Assembly: GCA_046263055.1 (NCBI GenBank)
Contig: JBHELO010000071.1
Span: 1 to 18,151, forward strand
DNA length: 18,151 nt
Direction of reading: 5' to 3'
Origin: DATAQC01 sp046263055
GTDB lineage: Bacteria; Actinomycetota; Acidimicrobiia; Acidimicrobiales; AC-14
In this document: one piece after another, positions 13,546-18,151 of the stretch
Numbering within the stretch: the stretch's first letter is position 1
How the letters are laid out: every line of letters starts with the position of its first letter
The notes under the pieces: model-generated
The model's database searches: none
Seen by the model: only the letters and a program-made list of their open reading frames with translations
Told to the model about the DNA's origin: nothing
Position numbers and translations under genes: made by a program

Positions 13546-13716
13546 ATGGACCTCATGGAACAGCAGCTGACCCTCGTCGAGAGCTCCCAACCCGCCGCCC
13601 CGGACCCCGGCGAAGCGATCTGGGAACTGGACGACCACACCCGTGACATCGGCCGACGCGGCGTCCAGCAGGCCCGTCAGGCCCTGCGGCGAGCCGCCCG
13701 CCCGGCCGCCGCCTAG
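13546..13716 (+). CDS. Small (56-residue) conserved-looking protein
   Basis: ATG 13546 (or ATG 13555) to TAG 13714-13716. The product begins MDLMEQQLTLVESS and contains AIWELDDHTRDIGRRGVQQARQALRRAA. The pattern of a short N-terminal strand, W-LD-T--IGRRG and an AR-AL helix resembles small uncharacterised actinobacterial proteins I have seen, but I cannot name a family. No ribosome site is visible. It is divergent from the 62-residue gene across about 195 bases. That gap holds two TGTCAC-type words (13494 region and 13526) without matching -10 elements. Confidence 0.5.
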   Translation: MDLMEQQLTLVESSQPAAPDPGEAIWELDDHTRDIGRRGVQQARQALRRAARPAAA

Positions 13717-14124
13717 CGGCCGCCCCGCCGCCCTGCCAGCATGACCCCCTCGGGTCGGGCCCGCCCGGCCCCCTCGCGGCTGACGCCGCCTCCCGTGCCG
13801 CCCTGCCGGAGGTCGCCCATGCGCCGCCTCGCCCACACCGTCGGTCCTGTCCATACGGTCGATCTTGTCCGCCCGACCCCCCTCGCCCGCCCGGTCCACC
13901 CGATCAGCTCGGTTGGCGCTGTCCGCCCGGTTGATCCCGCCCGCCCGCTCCCCACCACTCGGCTCGTCGCCCCGGGCCGCGCCGACGATCGGCCCGGCGC
14001 TGGAGCCGCCCGGCCCGAGGCTGGAGCCGCCGGCCGCGACACTCTCGCCGGGCTCGACGCCGGAGACTGGGGGGCAGCCGCCGGTGCCGGGGCCTGGCTG
14101 GTCGGCCGTGCGGCCGTCGCCCGG
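13717..14124. repeat. Low-complexity stretch with degenerate repeats, no convincing gene
   Basis: Open on several frames but with no recognisable protein. 13840-13948 is built from degenerate units of the form CGGTYSATCYTGTCCGCCCG: GTCCGCCCG at 13868-13876 and 13921-13929, with CGGTCGATC, CGGTCCACC, CGGTTGATC variants. Then GCTGGAGCCGCC occurs exactly at 13999-14010 and 14020-14031 (period 21). The - strand frame reads as a three-residue RAD/RVD/RAG periodicity, an effect of the repeat. Confidence 0.55.
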
Positions 14125-14700
14125 GTGGGCCGGCTCGGTCGACGTCGTGGCCCCGCCGCCATGGCACTGGTCTGCCTTGTGGGCCTGGCCGCCTGCGGGC
14201 GGGCCCACACCACCACGGCGCAGCGCGCCGGCCCGCCCGCAGGCGGCGGCGGCAACGCCGCCACCATCGTGCGGGTGGTGGACGGTGACACCGTCATCGT
14301 GTCCCTGTCCGGCCGCCAGGAGAGGGTGCGCCTCATCGGCGTCGACACGCCCGAGTCGGTCAAGCCCAACACCCCGGTGCAGTGCTTCGCCCTGGAGGCA
14401 TCGGCCCGCACCAAGGCGCTGTTGCCTCCGGGCACGGGCGTGCTCCTGGAGCGCGACGCCGACCTGCGGGACCGCTACAAGCGCCTGCTGGCCTACATCT
14501 ACCGGAGCTCGGACGGGCTGTTCGTGAACCTGGTCCTCGCCCGGGAGGGCTACGCGCTGCCCTACACCTTCCCGCCCAACGTGGCCCATGCCGACGAGTT
14601 CGTGGCCGCCGCCGGCGAGGCCCGGGCCGCCCACCGGGGCCTGTGGAGCCGGTGCCGGGACCCGTCGGCCCCGCTGGAGGCAGCCCACGGCACGGGCTGA
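14125..14700 (+). CDS. Secreted thermonuclease (SNase-like) lipoprotein
   Basis: 191 residues from GTG 14125. This start yields an n-region MGRLGRRRGP, a hydrophobic core and the lipobox GLAAC with C24; the open frame upstream to 13741 is low complexity and not signal-like. The staphylococcal-nuclease fold follows: IVRVVDGDTV (D53, D55), R69 and E77 in VRLIGVDTPES, and R120 in DRYKRLLAYIY, the usual metal and phosphate-binding residues. It should cut DNA or RNA in a Ca-dependent way on the outer membrane face. ATG 14161 is a possible alternative start but lacks the charged n-region. It ends 62 bases before the deacetylase gene. Confidence 0.88.
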   Translation: MGRLGRRRGPAAMALVCLVGLAACGRAHTTTAQRAGPPAGGGGNAATIVRVVDGDTVIVSLSGRQERVRLIGVDTPESVKPNTPVQCFALEASARTKALLPPGTGVLLERDADLRDRYKRLLAYIYRSSDGLFVNLVLAREGYALPYTFPPNVAHADEFVAAAGEARAAHRGLWSRCRDPSAPLEAAHGTG

Positions 14701-14718
14701 GGCGGGCCCGAAGGGCGC

Positions 14719-14724
14719 TACCGT
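14719..14724 (+). promoter_or_regulatory. Leaderless -10 box (TACCGT) before the deacetylase leader ORF
   Basis: TACCGT ends 6 nt before GTG 14731, the start of an 11-codon ORF, not of the deacetylase itself. Confidence 0.5.
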
Positions 14725-14730
14725 CCCCCT

Positions 14731-14766
14731 GTGCCCGCCCGCCGCCTCCGAGGTGCCTGGCGGTGA
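14731..14766 (+). CDS. Putative leaderless 11-residue leader peptide
   Basis: GTG 14731 to TGA 14764-14766 encodes MPARRLRGAWR. It sits exactly where a leaderless transcript would begin, and its TGA overlaps the deacetylase GTG as GTGA. A GAGGTG ribosome-site-like sequence (14750-14755) lies within it, 7 nt before the deacetylase start. The arrangement suggests translational coupling or attenuation. Confidence 0.4.
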   Translation: MPARRLRGAWR

Positions 14767-15602
14767 CCTCGTTCGTCGAGCGGCTGGGCCATCCCGCCGG
14801 CGCCCGCCTGGTGATCGTCAACTGCGACGACCTGGGCAGCTGCCACGCCGCCAACATCGGGGTGTACGAGGCGCTGCGCGACGGGGTGGCCACCAGCGCC
14901 AGCCTCATGGTGCCGTGCCCGTGGGCCCGGGACGCGGCGGCGGGCTACCGGGGGGAGGACGTCGGGATCCACCTGACCCTCAACGCCGAGCACGACCTGT
15001 ACCGGTGGGGGCCGATCACCCACGCCCCATCGCTGCTGGACGGTGACGGCGGGTTTCCCCGCACCCTGCTCGACCTGTGGGACCACGCCGACCTCGACGA
15101 GGTCCGCCGGGAGTGCCGGGCCCAGGTGGAACGGGCCATCTACTGGGGCTTCGATGTGAGCCACCTGGACTCGCACATGGCGGCCATGGAGTTGCGGCCC
15201 GAGTTCTTCGACGTGTACCTGGAGCTGGCCGTCGAGTTCGGCCTGCCGGTGCGGCTCGGCCCGTCCTCCACCGAGCGGTCGGTGGGCTTCCCGTTCCGCC
15301 GGCTGGCGGCCGACGAGGGCGTGGTGTCGCCCGACCAGGTGGTGCGGGTCCAGGGCGGTGGCAGCCGCCGGGCGGTGGAGCGGGCCCTGGCCGACCTTCA
15401 GCCAGGTGTGACCGAGCTGCGGGTGCAGCCGGCGGTGGACACCGCCGAGCTGCGGGCCCTGGACCCCGACTGGCCGGGCAAGGTGGACGACCACGACCTG
15501 GTCACCGGCCATTCCACCCTCCGAGCCCTCGTCCAGCGGGCGGGTGCCACCCTCATCGGCTACCGCCCGCTGCGCGACCTGCAGCGCTCCCAGACGGCGT
15601 AG
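14763..15602 (+). CDS. ChbG/YdjC-family carbohydrate deacetylase
   Basis: 279 residues from GTG 14763, the first start in frame after the promoter. Family landmarks: NCDDLGSCHAANIG (metal ligands D22/D23), VGIHLTL, and HLDSHM with H134 and H138. The C-terminal part has ELRVQPAVDTAELRALDPDWPGKVDDHDLV and ends LIGYRPLRDLQ. These enzymes remove N-acetyl groups from sugars such as chito-oligosaccharides with a divalent metal; YdjC homologues without a chb operon may act on other sugars. No sugar transporter or glycosidase is adjacent. The protein has no signal peptide, so it is cytosolic. Confidence 0.88.
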   Translation: MTSFVERLGHPAGARLVIVNCDDLGSCHAANIGVYEALRDGVATSASLMVPCPWARDAAAGYRGEDVGIHLTLNAEHDLYRWGPITHAPSLLDGDGGFPRTLLDLWDHADLDEVRRECRAQVERAIYWGFDVSHLDSHMAAMELRPEFFDVYLELAVEFGLPVRLGPSSTERSVGFPFRRLAADEGVVSPDQVVRVQGGGSRRAVERALADLQPGVTELRVQPAVDTAELRALDPDWPGKVDDHDLVTGHSTLRALVQRAGATLIGYRPLRDLQRSQTA

Positions 15603-15637
15603 GACGACCGTCTCGCGCCGGCGGGTTCGGCACGGCA

Positions 15638-15688
15638 CGTTCTTTGGCGCGCCAGCCGCGCCTGGCCCGGCCCCCGCGCCAAAGAACG
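15638..15688. terminator. 14-bp perfect hairpin between converging genes
   Basis: CGTTCTTTGGCGCG (15638-15651) is matched exactly by CGCGCCAAAGAACG (15675-15688), with a 23-nt loop that itself holds CCAG/CTGG. It lies between the stops of the + deacetylase and the - peptidase, so it could serve both. There is no T-run after the stem; instead the stem base holds the only A/T-rich tract. Confidence 0.65.
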
Positions 15689-15709
15689 ACCCGGACGCCC
15701 GCCGCCCGG

Positions 15710-17800
15710 TCAGCCGATGCCGAGGGCCTGGCGGAGGAAAGCCACCTGGAGGCGGAGGAGGTTCTCGGCCACGTCCTCCCGGGTGGTCATGTGGGTGACG
15801 CCCGGCAAGGGAAGGACCGAGTGGGGCCGGCCCGCCTCCACCAGGGCCCGGGACAGGCGCAGGGTGTGGGCCGCCACCACGTTGTCGTCCGCCAGGCCGT
15901 GGACCAGCAGCAGGGGGCGCTCGAGCCGGGCGGCGTCGGCGAGCAGCGAGCTGCGCTCGTACGCCTCGGTGTGCTCGGCCGGCATGCCCAGGTAGCGCTC
16001 GGTGTAGTGGGTGTCGTACAGGGCCCAGTCTGTGACCGGCGCCCCCGCCACCGCGGCATGGAATATGTCGGGGCGGCGAAGCACGGCGAGGGCGGCCAGG
16101 TAGCCGCCGAAGGACCAGCCCCGGATGGCCACCCGTCCCAGGTCCAGACGGTCGTCGGCGGCGGCGAGGGCGTGCAGGGCGTCCACCTGGTCGTCCAGGA
16201 CGGGTCCGGCCAGGTCCCCCCACACCGCCCGCTCCCACGCCCGACCCCGACCCGGCGTCCCCCGGCCGTCCACGACCACGACCGTGAAGCCCTGGTCGGC
16301 CAGCCACTGCGATGACAGGAACGCGCCCCGGGCCCGCCGCACCCGCTGCACGTGGGGCCCGCCGTAGGGGTCGAGGAGCACGGGCAACGGCCACGACGGC
16401 GCCTCGCCACCGGCGGGGAACAGGACCGCCGACCGCAGGCGTCGCTCCCCCACCACCGCGAAGGCGGGAGCGGGGCGGACGAGGGGCGTGTCCGCCCTCG
16501 ACACCACCGTGGCCACCACCGCGCCGTGGCGACGGACCTCCACGATCGTCTCGTCGGTGTCGGTCGTCGCAGTGGCCACCACCACGACGTCGGCTCCCAG
16601 GGCCAGCACCTCGTGCACGCCGTCGCCCGCCGACACCTGCTCCAGGACACCGTCGCCCGACACCCGGTGGACGTGGACGGTCGTGGGGTCGTCGCCCGAG
16701 GCGGTGAACCACACCCACCCTTCGCCGGCGTGGGCGACCCGGCGCACGTGCAGCCCGGGAGGTGTGGCCGGGCGGCCGTCCAAGGCCACCCGGCGGGTGT
16801 CGTCAGCGTCCGTCGTGGTCACCAGCCGGCCGTCGAGCCAAGCGGGGACGCCGCCCACCAGGTCCACCCACACCGGGTCCTCCTGGACCAGGCGACGGGT
16901 CGTCGCTCCCGTCTCGGGGTCGGCCACGAGCACCTCCACCCGGCGCTGGTCGCGCGACTGCACGACCAGCACCAGGCCGTCCTCGGTCCAGCTCACCGCC
17001 GCCAGGTAGGGCAGGGCCTCGTCGTCCCAGGCCACCGGCGTGGCCGTCCCGTCGAGGGTCACCACCGCCAACCCCACCCGGGCGTTGGGCGTGCCCGCCG
17101 CCGGGTACCGCACCGCCACCGGCTCGTGGCCGGGCTCGGTGGGATCGGCCAGGTACCAGCGGTCCACCGTGGCCACGTCCACCCGGGCCACCGCCAGCCG
17201 GCGGCCGTCGGGTGCCCACCAGTGGCCCCGGGTACGTCCCATCTCCTCGGCTGCCACGAACTCCGCCGAGCCCCATGACACGTCGGGGCTGTCGGGCTCG
17301 ACCAGCGGCCGGTCGTCGCCGTCGGGGCCGGTCACGCACAGCGCCGGGCCGGCCACGTAGGCCACCCGGTGGCCGACCGGTGCCAGGCGGGGGTCGACGG
17401 CGCCGGGCCGCGAGACCAGGGGACCGACGCCATCGTCACCGACCAGGTCGACGACGAACAGCCGGCCGCCGAGGACGGTCACCGCCCTGGTGCACGACGG
17501 GTCGGTGTCGAAGGCGACGATGCCACCGCCCACCTCCCGAGCCCGCTCCCGGCGCGCCCGTTCGGCGGGCGGGAGGTCCTCGTCGCCGGCCACCATGGCC
17601 CTGGGGTCTGCCACCAGGCGCTCGACGCCGCTGGCCAGGTCGAGGACCCACAGGCCGTTGGCCGGGTCGTCCCCCGCCGGGGAGCGGGCGAACACCACCC
17701 GGCTCCCGTCGGCGGCGACCCGGAAGCCGCGAGGTGCCCCCAGGGTGAAGCCTCGGGTCCGGGCCGACTGGCGGGGGAACGACGGCGCCGGCTCGCTCAC
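15710..17800 (-). CDS. S9 family peptidase, dipeptidyl-peptidase IV-like
   Basis: 696 residues from GTG 17800, which lies 7 nt after a TACCGT -10 box; the open frame further upstream is translated minisatellite. Residues ~20-430 form the DPP4-like beta-propeller, including E185-E186 in AAEEMGRTRGHWWAPDG, the Glu pair that holds the substrate N-terminus in DPP4. The catalytic alpha/beta-hydrolase domain has the triad S563 (GWSFGGYLA), D638 (HGLADDNV) and H670 (GVTHM). Expected activity is removal of N-terminal dipeptides, preferably with Pro or Ala second. No signal peptide or membrane anchor is present, so it is probably cytosolic and serves peptide turnover. Length fits bacterial DPP4 forms. 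Confidence 0.9.
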   Translation of the reverse strand: MSEPAPSFPRQSARTRGFTLGAPRGFRVAADGSRVVFARSPAGDDPANGLWVLDLASGVERLVADPRAMVAGDEDLPPAERARRERAREVGGGIVAFDTDPSCTRAVTVLGGRLFVVDLVGDDGVGPLVSRPGAVDPRLAPVGHRVAYVAGPALCVTGPDGDDRPLVEPDSPDVSWGSAEFVAAEEMGRTRGHWWAPDGRRLAVARVDVATVDRWYLADPTEPGHEPVAVRYPAAGTPNARVGLAVVTLDGTATPVAWDDEALPYLAAVSWTEDGLVLVVQSRDQRRVEVLVADPETGATTRRLVQEDPVWVDLVGGVPAWLDGRLVTTTDADDTRRVALDGRPATPPGLHVRRVAHAGEGWVWFTASGDDPTTVHVHRVSGDGVLEQVSAGDGVHEVLALGADVVVVATATTDTDETIVEVRRHGAVVATVVSRADTPLVRPAPAFAVVGERRLRSAVLFPAGGEAPSWPLPVLLDPYGGPHVQRVRRARGAFLSSQWLADQGFTVVVVDGRGTPGRGRAWERAVWGDLAGPVLDDQVDALHALAAADDRLDLGRVAIRGWSFGGYLAALAVLRRPDIFHAAVAGAPVTDWALYDTHYTERYLGMPAEHTEAYERSSLLADAARLERPLLLVHGLADDNVVAAHTLRLSRALVEAGRPHSVLPLPGVTHMTTREDVAENLLRLQVAFLRQALGIG

Positions 17801-17807
17801 CCGGGGC

Positions 17808-17813
17808 ACGGTA
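17808..17813 (-). promoter_or_regulatory. Leaderless -10 box (TACCGT) of the S9 peptidase gene
   Basis: On the - strand TACCGT ends 7 nt before GTG 17800, with no Shine-Dalgarno sequence; an in-phase GTG at 17809 overlaps the box and is less likely the start. Confidence 0.5.
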
Positions 17814-17887
17814 CCGGCCCCGCCGGCCGAGGCAGGCCGTGCCCGGTCGAGGGAGGAGGCCGTGCGGCCAGGCGGGCCGCGCCGACG

Positions 17888-17990
17888 GCGGCCACGCCCG
17901 CGGCCACCCGCGGCCACCCCCGGCCGCCCGCGGCCAACGGCGGCCACCCCCGGCCACCCGCGGCCACCCGCGGCCACCGCGGCCGCCCGC
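17888..17990. repeat. 10-bp minisatellite, consensus CGGCCACCCG
   Basis: Eight units in perfect 10-bp register (17901-17980), flanked by degenerate ones. Variants carry single changes. Period 10 is not a codon multiple, so every frame is open but none is likely coding. It lies about 75 bp upstream of the peptidase promoter. Confidence 0.85.
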
Positions 17991-18016
17991 GGGCGGACGC
18001 GGGCGCAACGCGCCGA

Positions 18017-18048
18017 CGAGGCGCCCGGAGGACCGTCCGGGTGCCTCG
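18017..18048 (-). terminator. GC hairpin just after the last gene's stop
   Basis: A 13-base stem with one mismatch (CGAGGCGCCCGGA at 18017-18029 with TCCGGGTGCCTCG at 18036-18048), 6-nt loop, beginning 3 bases past the stop of the - strand gene. No T-run follows. Confidence 0.45.
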
Positions 18049-18051
18049 ACG

Positions 18052-18151
18052 TCAGAAGGTGCCGACAGCCACCGGGTTGTTGCGGCTGGCCACCACGCCG
18101 CCGGCAGCCTCGGCGGTGACGGCCAGCCCCGAGGCCTGGGGCGGGGCGTGG
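18052..18151 (-). CDS. C-terminal end of a - strand gene, possibly RskA-like anti-sigma factor
   Basis: Only the last 32 residues are in view, ending TGA (18054-18052). The tail reads ASGLAVTAEAAGGVVASR then NNPVAVGTF. The order AVTxExAGG, a short loop, then PVxxGTF resembles the C-terminus of anti-sigma-K (RskA) type proteins, whose extracellular domain commonly ends with VTVEPAGGS...PV--G. The match is short and made from memory. The gene lies upstream of the peptidase in the same direction, separated by a hairpin and the minisatellite. Confidence 0.4.
   Translation of the reverse strand, partial: HAPPQASGLAVTAEAAGGVVASRNNPVAVGTF

Noticed and set aside
13526..13552. Perfect TGTCACA before the 56-residue gene as an ECF41 promoter
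   Set aside because: After 16 nt the sequence is GACC; a CGTC occurs only 6 nt away, so spacing fails.
13741..14124. Long N-terminal extension of the thermonuclease
   Set aside because: Low-complexity repeats, and it would place the lipoprotein signal about 140 residues inside the protein.
17801..17977. N-terminal extension of the S9 peptidase to 17977
   Set aside because: It would translate the minisatellite and the promoter; the TACCGT box and the DPP4-like start favour GTG 17800.
17888..17990. CRISPR array
   Set aside because: Units are 10 bp with no spacers and no cas genes; the RecB/Cas4-like gene at 11716 is far away and is a common stand-alone type.
1..18151. tRNA, rRNA, insertion sequence or integrase
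   Set aside because: No cloverleaf-like segment, no transposase or integrase motif and no matching terminal inverted repeats were seen on either strand.

Overview
This is a very GC-rich, densely packed chromosomal segment with short intergenic gaps, many GTG starts and several 4-base ATGA/GTGA gene overlaps. Two lipoprotein-type secreted proteins, an ECF sigma factor fused to a SnoaL-like domain, PPOX-type and DUF72 proteins, and a polytopic molybdopterin enzyme with an internal twin-arginine segment all point to a high-GC actinobacterium. An Acidimicrobiia-like lineage is my best guess, made from style rather than alignment. I see no tRNA, rRNA, insertion sequence, prophage or CRISPR array.

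Layout. (1) 1-2893, one + strand operon: the tail of a family 2 glycosyltransferase, a TIGR04282/DUF2064 nucleotidyltransferase-like protein, a membrane cytochrome b/molybdopterin oxidoreductase fusion, and a small membrane protein. (2) 2938-6047, + strand: a LolD/MacB-type ATPase, an FtsX-family permease and an SGNH-hydrolase lipoprotein, a set resembling enterobacterial YbbA-YbbP-TesA. (3) 6184-7434: threonine dehydratase. (4) 7450-8814: an ECF sigma factor (-) divergent from a VOC protein (+); the 75-bp gap holds two opposed ECF41-type promoters with exact 16-nt spacers. (5) 8862-13169: PPOX-family protein (-), DUF72 protein (+), SnoaL-like protein (-), alpha/beta hydrolase (+), RecB-like Fe-S nuclease (+), PAP2 phosphatase (+). 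(6) 13162-14700: two small proteins, a low-complexity stretch and a secreted thermonuclease lipoprotein. (7) 14763-18151: a ChbG/YdjC deacetylase (+) converging on a dipeptidyl-peptidase IV-like S9 peptidase (-) across a large hairpin, then a 10-bp minisatellite and the C-terminus of a - strand gene.

Regulation is the most interesting layer. Many genes have no Shine-Dalgarno sequence and instead carry a TANNNT -10 box (usually TACCGT) ending 6-8 nt before the start codon, which is the signature of leaderless transcription. The ECF41-type promoter pair predicts that the sigma factor controls itself and the VOC gene. Three loci show short tandem duplications placed on translation or transcription start signals. 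Two predicted short leader ORFs end in the GTGA overlap of the downstream gene. One gene has an excellent Shine-Dalgarno sequence followed by ACG rather than ATG/GTG/TTG.

All calls are by eye; no database search was run.
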